A stretch of DNA of 64,000 bases from Tridacna crocea. Taxonomy: Eukaryota > Mollusca > Bivalvia > Cardiida > Cardiidae. A model generated the notes under the pieces. The model had not been told where the DNA came from. It did no database searches and worked only from the letters and a program-made list of their open reading frames with translations. The stretch is taken from the NCBI GenBank assembly GCA_943736015.1, contig OX031065.1, positions 42,856,427 through 42,920,426 on the forward strand, given 5' to 3'. Every line of letters begins with the position of its first letter. The first letter of the stretch is position 1. This document shows positions 32,292 to 42,962 of the stretch, piece after piece. A program made the translations under genes and the position numbers.

Positions 32292-32501
32292 CTCTTATTT
32301 ATATACCTGTGTCAGGACGACTGCCTACGCACTTCACCCTAGTTCTATGAGTGCTCCCCCCAAAAACATGTTGATAAATATCTGATACTTCAATCTGAAA
32401 TATTAGAAAATCTGATTTTGTAATCGGCGAATCTTTGATGTCATAAATTATTTCAGTTCTTCTTAGTTTTTAAAATGCCAACGACTACCGCTGCTATTGT
32501 A

Positions 32502-32732
32502 TTAACCCATTACTACACAATCCCTACTTTTGACGCCCCTGAGAAAGAAGCCTTTAGAAAACATTGTGGGAAAAGGAGAAAATGCTGGTAACCAGCATTT
32601 TCTCCTTTTTCCCCACAATGTTTTCTACCCTTCACAAAACAAATTTCAAATTTTCAGTCACTTTAATTTTGTCGTCTGCAAATGCTTTCAATTTGGACCA
32701 GTCTAAAATATTGTCGTTTGGTAATGGGTTAA
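32502..32732 (+). mobile_element. TAP1 element
   Basis: TTAA at 32502-32505 and 32729-32732. CATTGTG/CACAATG arms, one extra T and C in the right arm (TTTTTCCCCAC). Confidence 0.95.
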
Positions 32733-33732
32733 CCATCCCTTTATCTGACGGTATATTTAATCCTGTTCAAAGTCAATGCATTTGCGAAAGAAAACTTAAA
32801 TAAGACCTAAACTTTTGTCTTTACAAGGGTATAGGTAGTTTGAGATATATAATGAACCTCCTGAATTTTGAAATATCTTAAAAAATGCTTTAGCGATCGT
32901 AATGAAATCTTGCAAAATTAATTATTTATATCTAAACTAATGCCGAGTGAAATTTTCAGAATATTTGATAGCTTAGTTCCGATTTCTTTTTTGCATTCCG
33001 TGCAATGTTAAAATGTATGAACAAAACAGCTTTGAAACGGAGCGAGGGTTGAAGGTTTTTCCGAGTGAAAGGTTCAGAAATGACGAGATTTTCTGCTAAC
33101 TTATTTTGAAAAAGAAACACGTGATACTATGGTAGGACCAAAGACCACAGTACCTAAGCTTAAGCAGCATTAGTTTGACCGTATTAGATTGTAAAACATG
33201 CACTCCTGGTTGATTTTCATTGTATTAATCTCGTGTAACCGTCCAATACACAAGTGATTGGAAACAAATCAGGCAATGGTATAAACGTTGCTTTAAACAA
33301 GTTACAATGCCAGGAGAGGTCAGCAACAATGTTTTCAAATTAATTTCAATATATTTTGGAACATGTAAATGAACAAGCAAAAAAAAACCGCCGCGCAGAA
33401 ACCTCATATGCTTTACATGACGGTCAATTGAATTTCTTGCCGCGTTTTCAAGTCTCATAAACTTGTCCAGCGGTCTTTTTTCTCTCTTTTAAGGATTTTT
33501 TTTTTCTTTTTTGCTTCGATTTATTTTTAACATCATCACTTATTCCGCTTATTCCGGTGCTTTCAGCGCTTTGAAATGAAAATGAGATAGATTTTTTTTT
33601 TGAGGGGGGGGGGAGTTTTCTACTTTAACAGATCATTGAATTCAGCCCAGAAATCTGGGACGATAGGCATCTGGAATTCTCATTTACGGTATATCATTTG
33701 TCCTGATCCATTTTCTGCGTATTATATTTCAG
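32733..33732. other. No recognised feature
   Basis: About 1 kb, AT-rich, with T runs near 33500 and 33590 and an 11-G run at about 33603-33613. No repeat family or gene supported. Confidence 0.5.
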
Positions 33733-34215
33733 CCATGCTCTATGATAAAGGGGCTTCATGCATCTGCGAAGACTATCGACGCAGGTCACCCTGCGCAATA
33801 AGGGCAAGCTGAAGTGAGTGTAAACTTTTCCCTTTTGGTCAATGGTGTATGTGCAAGGACCAGTCTACCTGATAATCAAGCCAGTTATGTAAAAGTAGCT
33901 ATTATGGATCCATAATTATGTAATACGTTGTTTGGTATCATGCATCACGTAGATGCATTAAACCTTTACCCCATAAGGCATTTCTATGTTATCTCTAATT
34001 GACCCTAAATAACAGCGAGGATGAAGCTGTTTCTTATGTGTATATGACACCTTTTGATAGTGTAGAAAACATTGTGGCAAAAGGTGAAATTGCTCGTTAC
34101 GAGCAATTTCACCTTTTGCCACAATGTTTTCCAAAGGCGCCTACAAGCAATGCGTAGAAATGAGTATCTATGGAGTAAAGGGTTAAACTTCATTTTTTAT
34201 AGAGCAAGACTCATC
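33733..34215 (+). mobile_element. GHP element interrupted by TAP3
   Basis: Left part: CCATGCTCTATGATAAAGGG, GCTTCATGCATCTGCG, a degraded hairpin, GGACCAGTCTACCTGATAAT, and CATGCATCACGTAGATGCAT. The TAP3 occupies TTAA at 33958. The terminus resumes as ACTTCATTTTTTATAGAGCA and AGACTC. Confidence 0.78.
33958..34186 (-). mobile_element. TAP3 element inside a GHP terminus
   Basis: TTAA at 33958-33961 and 34183-34186. Termini CTTTACCCCATAAGGC and TATGGAGTAAAGGG. Core GCTCGTTACGAGC with arms AAAACATTGTGGCAAAAGGT. It lies exactly in the GHP sequence GATGCATTAA. Confidence 0.93.
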
Positions 34216-34300
34216 TAATATGTCCCTTGAGAAGACACTAGATCTAGACTAGGCCGCAAATCCATGCAGTTTGATCTCAATCTGCTCTCTTCGACACACA
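34216..34300. repeat. TAP4 scrap
   Basis: AGACTAGGCCGCAAATCCAT and GCAGTTTGATCTCAATC are the decayed core of a TAP4. No termini. Confidence 0.3.
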
Positions 34301-34379
34301 GTCGTTTTGGAAGCTTTACCAAACTCTTCTTTGATCAATTAGTAAACCTTGCACTATGATATAAACGTTTTCTTGCTGA

Positions 34380-34566
34380 ATACGTTGAACGACATGTTCC
34401 AATCAATTGCCTAAAAACCCAAATATTGAGAAGATTTTTTGGCTTAGAAATATCTCCATATCGGACGGTATAGATCCAAGATCAGACGGCAGGTTTTGTG
34501 CAGTCTGATCTTGATCTACACTGTCCTCAGAAGGTACTTGTATCGCGGTTGACGGCCTAAGGGTTG
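34380..34566 (-). mobile_element. TAP4 element
   Basis: ATATCGGACGGTATAGATCC, core AGATCAGACGGCAGGTTTTG and TGCAGTCTGATCTTGATC, then ACACTGTCCTCAGAAGG, ending ACGGCCTAAGGGTTGA. Part of the spurious 123-codon ORF at 34403-34774 lies here. Confidence 0.65.
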
Positions 34567-34570
34567 AATA

Positions 34571-34849
34571 TAGGACGAAAAAGAAACGCAGGGTACCATA
34601 CGAGATATTGAACAAGCTTCGGGTCTCCATAATTATTATGTAGTCATTCACTACTTTTTTCACTGGGGAAGGGGTACTGTCGATAAGAAGCCATTTTCTC
34701 ATTTCCTTTTGGCCACGCTGAAATGAAATTTCGTCAAAATATTCAAAACTGATCAGTGGTAAACATAAAATCATAATTTAGAATTCTCAATCCAGTTAAA
34801 CACCTCTAAACTGCCTTGAAGGGTTACCGTGCGTTTCTTTTTCGTCCTA
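34571..34849. mobile_element. Small TIR element next to Tc1
   Basis: Inverted ends TAGGACGAAAAAGAAACGCA (34571-34590) and TGCGTTTCTTTTTCGTCCTA (34830-34849), a perfect 20-bp pair that continues with small differences (GGGTACC, GGTTACC). 279 bp, no ORF of its own. A TA at the edges suggests a Tc1/mariner-type target. It ends six bases before the Tc1 element. Confidence 0.8.
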
Positions 34850-34856
34850 GCATATA

Positions 34857-36415
34857 TACTACTCAAAATTTGCTAAGGATCACTTTTTCGTTTAATGATT
34901 TAATGCTCAAAACAAATCGACTCAAAAAAAGATTTTTTTATAAAGATAGGTTAATATTCGGACTTGATGACCCTGTAGCAAACATGTCGATTCGGCATGT
35001 ATACTACGCACGAGGAGCTCGGGAAAAGACATACCCCCTAAAACGTGTTTCATTTTGCCTTGTATCTTCAAGTGCGTTGGTACATTTAGCGAACTTTCAA
35101 CTAAGTTATCACAAATTTTAGATTGATTTCCATTTCAATATGGCAGATAGACGTTTAAGACGCCATCTCAGTCAAGATGAGATGAATAGGGGCATTGGGA
35201 TGCTTCATTCTGGGTTATCCCAAAGACATGTTGCTAATGTCCTTGGTGTGTCCCAGAGTGTTGTCTCCAGAATGTGGAACCGGTTTATTACGACCGGAAA
35301 TGTTAGGCATTTGCATGCTGGGGGGACGAGAACGCTCAACCAATGAGGTTCAAGACCGATTTCTGGTGGTTCAGGCACTGCGTCACCGATTTGACAACGC
35401 AACAACGTTACGTAGGGACTTCCAGAACGCTACCGGTGTGCGCATAAGTACCCAAACCATCAGAAATCGGTTGCATGATGCTGGCCTGAGGTCAAGACGA
35501 CCTACAATCCGGATTCCGTTGACCCGATATCACGTGCAAATGCGTTTAGCATGGGCACGGGATCATGTCACTTGGACCCAAAATGACTGGGCCCCAGTCC
35601 TGTTTACAGACAAGTCCAGGTTTTGTGTGGTCTTTACCGATAGACGTGCTAGGCAATGGAGAATGCCAAATGAGCGTTTTGCTACAGTTTGTGTGGCAGA
35701 CCATGATCGGTTTGGCGGGGGCTCAATAATGGTTTTGGCGGAAATAAGTGCTCAGGGGAAAACGGACCTCCACGTCATTGACAACGGCACGTTGACGGCT
35801 CTCAGGTACGTAAACGAGATCTTGGTGCTGTTGGTGAAAATTTCATTCTGATGGATGACACTGCGCGTGCACATAGAGCCCGCATCACCGATCAATATCT
35901 TGAACAAGCCATAATCGTCCGTATGGAATGGCCAGTTAGATCCCCGGACCTAAATCCAATAGAGCATGCTTGGTATATGTTACAGACAGCTGTTTCATCA
36001 CGCCCCTTGCAACCAGCATCTGTACAGGAGCTCAGACAAGCTCTTCTTGAAGAATGGGATCAAATTCCACAATATAAGATCAGGAGGCTTATCAGCAGTA
36101 TGCGGAGGCGTTGTCAGGCGGTAATTGAAGCACGGGTACATCACACACGCTATTAAAGTGCATAAAACTTCTAAATTTTTGGAAATACTCAATTTCTTTA
36201 TTTTCATGATAGCACCGAAAATGTTGATTTTTTACCATTACGTCCTTCGTGTAAGCCTTACTCTCAAAATAACACCGGAACATTCAATCTTTAACAAAAT
36301 CTCAATACCTAAAAACACTAAAGTTCTAGGAAACACAAAAATACTTGTGTAATTTCCTCAAGATACAAAAATATTTAACTAGAAAAAAGTGATCCTTAGC
36401 AAATTTTGAGTAGTA
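34857..36415 (+). mobile_element. Tc1-like transposon with intact TIRs
   Basis: Perfect 32-bp TIRs at 34857-34888 and 36384-36415 (TACTACTCAAAATTTGCTAA, GGATCACTTTTT), with TA on both sides (34855-34856 and 36416-36417). Length 1559 bp is normal for Tc1 family. It holds one broken transposase. Perfect TIRs with a frameshifted gene suggest a young, non-autonomous copy that might still be moved by an enzyme from elsewhere. Confidence 0.95.
35140..36156 (+). pseudogene. Tc1-like DDE transposase, two frameshifts
   Basis: Cut-and-paste transposase that binds its TIRs and inserts at TA. Start ATG at 35140 opens an HTH part (LSQDEMNRGIGMLHSGLSQR, then ANVLGVSQSVVSRMWNRF) read to about 35320. At the G run 35320-35325 the frame moves and continues as RERSTNEVQDRFLVVQAL and STQTIRNRLHDAGL. 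First catalytic Asp in LFTDKSRF (near 35610). A second shift near 35820-35835 follows NEIL: about eight family residues are missing before GAVGENFILMDD, where the second Asp is. The Glu is in SPDLNPIEHAW, with 34 residues between, the D34E spacing of the Tc1 family. C-terminus ends at 36156. All three acidic residues remain, but the reading frame is broken, so no active protein. Confidence 0.93.
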
Positions 36416-36482
36416 TATTAGTTGGATAAAGTTTACTGCGTTCATCGCCTATCAGAACCTTGAGTTGCCTTTACTACCAGCG

Positions 36483-36556
36483 TGGATCAAAGACCAGTTT
36501 ATATAAAACATGCAGTCTGATCTTTGGTCTACACTGTTCACTTAAATGAGACTTTA
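36483..36556. repeat. TAP4 core fragment
   Basis: GGATCAAAGACCAG, ACATGCAGTCTGATCTTTGG and CTACACTGTTCACTTAAATG. The left arm is mostly lost. Confidence 0.4.
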
Positions 36557-36626
36557 AGAGTAAGAGCAAACTTGAAATAGGGTCATATAAGTCTTATATA
36601 TACACTTAAAATAATTATTCGATGGT

Positions 36627-36857
36627 ATAACCCTTTACTCCATAGATACTCGTTTCTACGCATTGCTTGTAGGAGCCTTTGGAAAACATTGTGGCAAAAG
36701 GTGAAATTGCTCGTGACGAGCAATTTCACCTTTTGTCACAATGTTTTCTATGCTATCAAAAGTTGTCCTATACACACAAAAAAAACGGCTTCATCGTTGC
36801 TGTTATTTAGGGTCAATTAGAGATACCATAGAAATGCCTTATGGGGTAAAGGGTTAA
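36627..36857 (+). mobile_element. TAP3 element
   Basis: Left site is ATAA (mutated), right site TTAA at 36854-36857. Short flank ACTCCATAGATACTCGTTTC. Core GCTCGTGACGAGC with one mismatch (CTTTTGTCAC). Long flank GGCTTCATCGTTGCTGTTAT and TTAGGGTCAATTAGAG. Confidence 0.92.
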
Positions 36858-36941
36858 TTCAGCGGTTCGATTATAAACGTATGTTTTCTGTGTTTACCCT
36901 TTTAGCAGCGAGAGAATCAGTTTACCTTTGCCGAACCCGGT

Positions 36942-37480
36942 ACCTCAGTCACTAGCGTGCAGGACTTGAGAACACGGGGTCCGGGGTTAGATCCCTGGCT
37001 ACGACGCTGGCTAGTTCAACTTTCTCCCGAGGACTGATGATAGTTACTGCGACAGGATTCATTCCTCTCCCACCCCTGACCATTGTTCCGGCGATGATTA
37101 TGTGGGAAAGTAACCATGGGTTACAAAGAAAATTGTGCGAAGTACTGGTAAAAGAAAACCCCAGGAACGTATGGATCGGTGCACTGGCCGCCGGGATATA
37201 ACTGAAATTGAAATAATGTTGAAAACGGTGTTAACCCTTTCCCAAACGGCAAATTTTGGACCAGACCAAATTGAAAGCATTTTGCAGATGACAAATTAAC
37301 AGTTGCTAAAAAGATGATTTTTCTATATAATAAGGTAGAAAACATTGTGGGAAAAGGAGAAAATGCTGGTTACCAGCATTTTCTCCTTTTCCCACAATGT
37401 TTTCAAAAGGCTTCTATTCCTGACCCGTAAAAACCAGGGATTGTTTGGGAAAGGGTTAAACATCATACAATCAGTCATTC
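36942..37480 (+). mobile_element. tRNA-derived SINE split by TAP2
   Basis: Head: CCTCAGTCACTAGCGTGCAG (A-box-like) and GGGGTTAGATCCCTGG (B-box-like). Body: TTCTCCCGAGGACTGATGAT, GAAAACCCCAGGAACGTATG. 3' domain: GGGATATAACTGAAATTGAA and TTGAAAACGGTG. The TAP2 sits in the TTAA of the conserved GGCGTTAAAC. After it, AACATCATACAATCAGTCAT is the simple-repeat tail. Shares the 3' domain with the SINE at 1041-1311. Confidence 0.8.
37231..37459 (-). mobile_element. TAP2 element inside the SINE
   Basis: TTAA at 37231-37234 and 37456-37459, termini intact. GGTTACC centre, CATTGTG/CACAATG arms, perfect core at 37338-37404. Confidence 0.95.
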
Positions 37481-37561
37481 AAAATTTACCTGTACGGAAA
37501 TGTAAGTTTGAAACCGACTTTACTGACTGTGTACTACAGAATTCCGGGACCCTTTCAGGGT

Positions 37562-37606
37562 AGGCTTTTGAAAACATTGTTGGAAAGGGAGAAAATACTG
37601 GTAATG
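37562..37606 (+). repeat. TAP core fragment
   Basis: TTTTGAAAACATTGTTGGAA, AGGGAGAAAATACTGGTAA: the left arm and centre of a TAP core, stopping just before the hairpin at 37613. Confidence 0.55.
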
Positions 37607-37612
37607 TAATAT

Positions 37613-37777
37613 ATAGAGGATAATCAACTGTTTTTTTTTATATGAAAAATATCTCACGAGGATGCGTTGTTAGGCGTTGAAAAAACAAGTGCGCAGAACG
37701 AGTTTTTTTAACGCCTTACGACGCATCCGAGTGAGATATTTTTCATATCAAAAACAACCAGTTGATTATTCTATTTA
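37613..37777. repeat. Large hairpin, ~70-bp arms
   Basis: Left arm ATAGAGGATAATCAACTG, ATATGAAAAATATCTCAC, GAGGATGCGTTGTTAGGCGT. Right arm ACGCCTTACGACGCATCC, GAGTGAGATATTTTTCATAT, CAGTTGATTATTCTAT. Loop CAAGTGCGCAGAACGAG. The TATAGAGGATA end resembles that of EHP hairpins while the rest does not. Confidence 0.85.
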
Positions 37778-38257
37778 TTATATACCTTATTAACATTATT
37801 ATTTTTAATTTTCGTTTGAAAGTCGAAAAAAAAAACGGTCGACAAAAAAATACTAGATCTACTTAAATTTATGGCATGAAGTGAAAGTGAAAGTTGATAA
37901 CGTCACTAGTGATGATATCAAAATTTATTACACTGGGAAATTCCAGGATTTCACTGCTAGGTATATAATAAATCACGGTGACTCATGTATCTTTCCATGC
38001 CTTACTACAGCTTTTTTGTGCAAGTAGTTAGAAGAATATACGCTCTAACCCTTTGACTGCTTTCCCAAATAACCATCGTCACAAATCAATGATCAGCGGT
38101 GACAGGGGAACGAATCCTGTTGCAATGACAACAAACAAAAATCCCCGTAATGAAATTAGGCTAGCTGGAGACTCGAACCAACGACCCGTTGGTTGTACGT
38201 CCTGTACGCTACTGTCTGTGCTTATTTAATCCTATAATTGTGAACAAAACTCTCTCA
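37778..38257. other. Mostly unrecognised, one weak tRNA-like segment
   Basis: At 38165-38215, minus strand, AGCGTACAGGACGTACAACC and GTTGGTTCGAGTCTCC look like A and B boxes of a tRNA-derived repeat. The rest is AT-rich without features. Confidence 0.35.
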
Positions 38258-38485
38258 TTAACCCTTTACTCCATAGATACTCATTTCTACGCATTGCTTG
38301 AAGGAGCCTTTGGAAAACATTGTGGCAAAAGGTGAAATTGCTCGTGACGAGCAATCTCACCCTTTGCCACAATGTTTTCTGTGCTATCAAAAGGTGTCAT
38401 ATATACATAAGAAATGGCTTCATCCTTGATGTTATTTAGGATCAATTAGAGATACAATAGAAATGCCTCATGGGGTAAGGATTAA
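38258..38485 (+). mobile_element. TAP3 element
   Basis: TTAA at 38258-38261 and 38482-38485. Core with two right-arm mismatches (CAATCTCACCCTTTGCC). Right terminus ATGGGGTAAGGATTAA. Confidence 0.93.
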
Positions 38486-38951
38486 AAAGGGTAGCAATGT
38501 AGAAAATGGCTATACACAATTATACTTCTAAGAGAAATAGGAGCCTGTTTTTCGCTCCAAGTTTTTTAAACAGTTTTAGTTATGTCAAACGGGGAAAACA
38601 GTCTTTTTGAAATACTATTGTTTACTGCAAATCTTTGACTGAGGTTTCAAAATATAGACTTTGGGATTTCTACGGGGTTTTCAACAGACCAATCGACATG
38701 AAATGTCTGGGCTTGTACCGGGGCTATTTACCAAGCCTGTTGGGGCTACATTTACATATGGGCGTATATATTAGCGAACCAAAGCCAGATGCATCATACC
38801 AGGTGGCGTTGTTTTGAATAGAAGTTTTGAAAAAATCAGTTTTGAAATTCGAAGAAACGGTTAGCATTCGGAAAAGTAATCCGGTTTTCTACCCAGAATT
38901 TCCAAATGTAACCTGGCTGAAGATAAAGAATTATATATACTTACGAACAAA
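38486..38951. other. No recognised feature
   Basis: A 60-codon ORF at 38635-38817 shows no domain. No repeat recognised. Confidence 0.5.
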
Positions 38952-39142
38952 ATACGTCCAAAGAAACGAATGAATATATGCCTAGCAGAAATACGAGGAC
39001 CGGGCAGGATTCGAACCTCGAATACCCGAACAAAACGTCAACACCATAAGTCATTGAGCTAAAGATAATTCCCTAATGCACTTGTTAAGTATTGTATTTA
39101 AAGCAGGATGAAGTCATGCAAGAAGGAGTGGTCTCCTGTAAC
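38952..39142 (-). mobile_element. J-type repeat with tRNA-like head
   Basis: Minus strand: B-box-like GAGGTTCGAATCCTGCCCGG (39003-39022), A box eroded (TTTAGCTCAATGACTTATGG). Same upstream and downstream conserved parts as 7645-7836 (AAAGCAGGATGAAGTCATGC). Confidence 0.65.
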
Positions 39143-39273
39143 ACAACCTGTCTTAAATTCATCATTTATTGATGACTCAGAACCTTGAATGGCAGAAAGT
39201 CCGTTTTTGGATAACAAATGGGATTAATGGCTCAATGGCCATCCCGGAAGCGCCGTCATCTTAGATACAAATA

Positions 39274-39464
39274 CCGTAAGAAAGACACAAATGAACAACT
39301 GCATAGCAGAAATACAGGGACCGGGCAGAAATTGATCCTAGAAAGCTTGGACGAAAGGTCAACACCATAACCACTGAGCTAAAGAGAATTGTCACTAACG
39401 CAGTAGTTAGGTATTGTATTTAAACCAGGATGAAGCAATGCATGAAGGAGTGGTCTCCCGTAAC
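39274..39464 (-). mobile_element. J-type repeat, second copy
   Basis: About 330 bp from the previous copy and in the same direction. A box kept (TTTAGCTCAGTGGTTATGGT), B box mutated (AGGATCAATT). The two may derive from one duplication or independent insertions. Confidence 0.65.
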
Positions 39465-39551
39465 AAAATTAAGTTTCTTTTACCAAAGTAGAGCACTGTA
39501 ATTGAATAATTGGGTTAGGACCATAGTTTCCCTACCTTCCCACCCCCAAAA

Positions 39552-39748
39552 GCCCGTATTCACCAACAAGCTTTAATGGTAATCTTAGTTTAAAACTAAA
39601 TCTAAAAAAAGAAAATAGTACAGTTCACCGAAGGCTGAACCACTTGGTTCATCCAATCAAAACTTATCTTTCTCTGAAATCACCGCTCACACAAAATGAG
39701 AATTAGAAATAGATTTAATTTAAAATGTTTAGTGAATATAGCGCCCGA
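39552..39748. mobile_element. FHP-related TIR element
   Basis: Left GCCCGTATTCACCAACAAGC, TTTAGTTTAAAACTAAATC-like segment at 39578-39602. Right end AGATTTAATTTAAAATGTTT and AGTGAATATAGCGCCCG, inverted. Shares the CCTGTATTCACCAAC-type start with FHP but the centre differs (GGTTCATCCAATC). Confidence 0.6.
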
Positions 39749-40149
39749 TTGCACAGGTTATCTTGCATTCCTTGGTGTCAAAAACTTATTGCGACGTGAA
39801 ACGAGGTTTCAGTTCCAGAATTTATTAAAGCTTTTTGCAGTGCAAAAACCTGTGTGATTTATTAGTCACTCGAGTGGAAGTTCAAAATATTTTCTAGGGT
39901 GCATTTACATTAGTTGTTAGCCCTGCTGTTTAATCATTTATTCAGATAGACACAATTTCCGCTTATGATGCTATCACATTTGGTGCTTCTGATATATTTT
40001 CTACTGAACGTTTCTTTCTCTTTTAAAACTTTTGTGGATTGTTGTAACCTAGCTTTTATAGTATTTTCAATGCCTTGTATTCAGAATTAGGATTGGAAAT
40101 TTCAGTGATATTATCATGAGAATACATCGGCTAAGTTCTGACAATAAGG
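39749..40149. other. No recognised feature
   Basis: AT-rich, nothing supported. Confidence 0.5.
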
Positions 40150-40392
40150 TGCATTAGCATCCCCCTTATGTGTTAATCAAACAAGTTCTCAATTGTTGAT
40201 CAATCCATGATATCCATTTTGTATAATAATCGACTGGAATGTGCGGCAGTATGGCCCTTCGGTGTGCAAAAAGTTTACAAATAGCAAAAAGTATCAACCC
40301 ATGTCAGCCTGCGCGGACTGCGCAGGCTGACATGAGTCGCTACTTTTTGCAAATGCATTTAGCCCCTTTTCTTAAAAGAGCAGTCTTCAAAT
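40150..40392 (-). mobile_element. GHP element
   Basis: Hairpin near perfect at 40284-40351: AAAAAGTATCAACCCATGTC, AGCCTGCGCGGACTGCGCAG, GCTGACATGAGTCGCTACTT. Then AAATGCATTTAGCCCC. The left end (GGTGCATTAGCATCCCCCTT) is decayed. Confidence 0.7.
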
Positions 40393-41652
40393 ACTAATCG
40401 ATCTTCCTTAAAATTGGTAAAAGTATTTTATGTGCAGATCGCTAATTTTCTACTTCACATACCTTGGCACCATGTTTCTTGGCAAAAATCTGCGGCAAGA
40501 ACTGCTTAGGTTTTTGGGCACCAATGGTGCATCATGGTGCGGGTATTGTTCAATTTCTAGGAAGTAGTTACGTATTTTGGTATTAGCAAGGATCATGTTG
40601 TCAAGAAGCGACCATGGAGAGCAAATGATGAAAGCGTTGTCTGCGCATGTCATATTCTTCGAAGATTCGACCTTGTCTGCCACAATGCAGCACCGGTCCC
40701 ACATGCTAGGGATAAGTAGGACTTACACTGAAGCTACTACCCAAGCCTGTAGAGGCTGTTTTGATAAATGACCGGTGTAGGAGTTACATGCTAACCGATC
40801 ATAGCTGAATGAGTCGCAAAAGGTAGAGTTTTATTGAGTGACCGTTTATTTTAAGTTGAAATTCAAAGTAAAGGTTGTAAAGGTTCTATGGCGTGTATTT
40901 TCTTTTTCTCTTTTTTTCCCCGATGATGCAATGTGGTTTGAAATAAAGAGGAATGAATGTTTAGCTAGTCTTTATAATGTGACGTTTACGGTGCTTCTTT
41001 TTATATCTGGAAGTTTACCGCACCGCACCGTTTCTAGTCCAACGAGAATTTTTTTGGCAGCAAAGATAGAGCACTGTGCTGACTTTCAGTTTCGTCGGCT
41101 TAATATGTATTGCAGCGAACCACAATCAACTCTGAGTAAAAACCATGACCAACAGCAAACTATTAAACCTTTCATTACCTAGAGCGCTTGAAGAAGTCGG
41201 TCGTTTATATCATCTTAAACACGAAAAAAAACTGACGAAATTTACCTTACATGCCGGCCATTTTGTGTTTGTTTTCGGGAGGGAATGTAAGCATCTTGAA
41301 TAAACTATATAATAAACTGTTTAAAGGCTTATATTTAGCTTTTCAATAAGAAACTATTTGTATTTCAAGCAAACGGTAATATTCTATTTTAAACATAGGG
41401 TTTTTGAATACGTAAGCAACTATTATGTTTAAATTCTAGTTTTCCTTCTGTTTGTGAAGATATACGAGATATTTGTGCACAAAATTTGTGCTGAGATTAA
41501 TTTCTTTTTTCAACGAGCGTCTCTGTATTTAGAGACGAGCTGTCAAAAATTACAATCGCATTTGGATACAATTATCTGTATGTTCAGTCAGCAGAACTTA
41601 TTAGTCTACTTATCTTCGCTTTCTACGGGAAACATTTTTTGCCGATGTCAAA
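40393..41652. other. No recognised feature
   Basis: ORFs of 64-114 codons at 40450-41182 on both strands show no domain known to me. The 114-codon one (40838-41182) cannot be excluded as an exon, but has no splice or conservation evidence. Confidence 0.4.
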
Positions 41653-41877
41653 TTAACCCTTTCCCAAATGACCAATTTTAGACTGTCCCAAACTCAAAGT
41701 GTTTGCAGATGACAATTTTGAATTTGACGAGAATGGCAGAAAGTTTTCCGATAGGCTAAAAAATGTGGGTAAAGGAGAAATTACTCGTTACGAGCAATTT
41801 CTCCATTTCCCCCAGTGTTTTCTAAACATTTGTACTGCAGACACGTAAAAACCAGGGCTTGTTTGGGAAAGAGTTAA
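41653..41877 (-). mobile_element. TAP2 element with CTCG-type core
   Basis: TTAA at 41653-41656 and 41874-41877. Core centre GCTCGTTACGAGC-like (ACTCGTTACGAGC), one arm eroded (AAAAAATGTGGGTAAAGG). Long flank of the same subtype as 25583-25810 (ACTTTCTGCCATT in reverse). Confidence 0.9.
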
Positions 41878-42962
41878 GTGTAGCTCGGATGACGATTGCC
41901 TTGTTTGAAGAGAAAGAAAACCTTTTTGAAAAAGGGGAAAATCCTGGTGATCATCATTTTCTCATTTCCTCACAATAGTTTCAAAATCATTTTCTGGCAG
42001 GGTCATGAAAATTCGACGTTTTGTTGCAAACGGTTGATAAAAAAAATAATCAATAAGACATTAAACACTTGCAGTATACGATAAGAAATAAAACCAGGGC
42101 TTTTCTTGTATACGATTACATAATTATCAAATAATATAATAAACACACGGTTTTGTAAAATCAGACATAGTAGACGAGAATTCCAGATTTTCCTGGCTTT
42201 CTTCAACATATATTGTGTATAAACAGAGTCGTATTGTCCACAAATACTCTTTTTCTCAGTTACCTAGAATGTTAGATTTGGTTTCTACAGCAATGTCATG
42301 TATGTCAACAGGAGCAGAGTTTGTACATGTCTCTTTTAGATACTTCACAAATCTGCTTTTATACCAGTGTTATCGATATGAGATATCGTTTAAAAACAGG
42401 CGAACTTTGACATTATGCTGGTCTCTTCATGTTATATTAAATAACAAACTGCGTTACTGTATTTTCGACGAAATAGTCTGTTCGAATACCAAATGGCAAA
42501 ATCGACTAATATCAGCAAAATCGGCCAATTTTAGAAAAACTCGACCAATATCAACAAAATAGGACCAATTTGTATCGGTTAACATTAAATTTAGAATGGA
42601 CAACAAAATTAATCGGTTTTTGATAAAAACTACTCTTTAATCCTTTACCATACCCTATCAAGCACTGTTTTAACAACCCTGAGAAAGAGGCCATTTAAAA
42701 AATATATTTTGAAAAGGAGAAATTTTCTTGACTCTTTACACGAAGAAAAAATTTAGAATCGCCAAAATTGAATCCATTTTCAGGTAGCAACTTTTTGATC
42801 TGGCACAATTGATGGAACCTGTCTGAAATAGGATGGAAGACATTTCAGGAAAAAGAGAAAATCTCGACACCAATTCTCCTTTTCAGACCAAATATTCACA
42901 ACCCTTCTTCCTAAAGATCTTTTTAACTCAATATTTCGGTTATAGAGCGGTAGATCTAAGCT
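41878..42962. other. Two badly decayed TAP copies, otherwise unrecognised
   Basis: 41915-41995 (AAAAAGGGGAAAATCCTGGT, TTTTCTCATTTCCTCACAAT) and 42650-42910 (CAACCCTGAGAAAGAGGCCA, TTGAAAAGGAGAAATTTTC, later TTCAGGAAAAAGAGAAAATC) are TAP remains. A 115-codon ORF at 42215-42562 has no domain. Confidence 0.4.

Noticed and set aside
34403-34774. 123-codon minus-strand ORF as a gene
   Set aside because: Spans a TAP4 palindrome and the left part of a TIR element. No domain.
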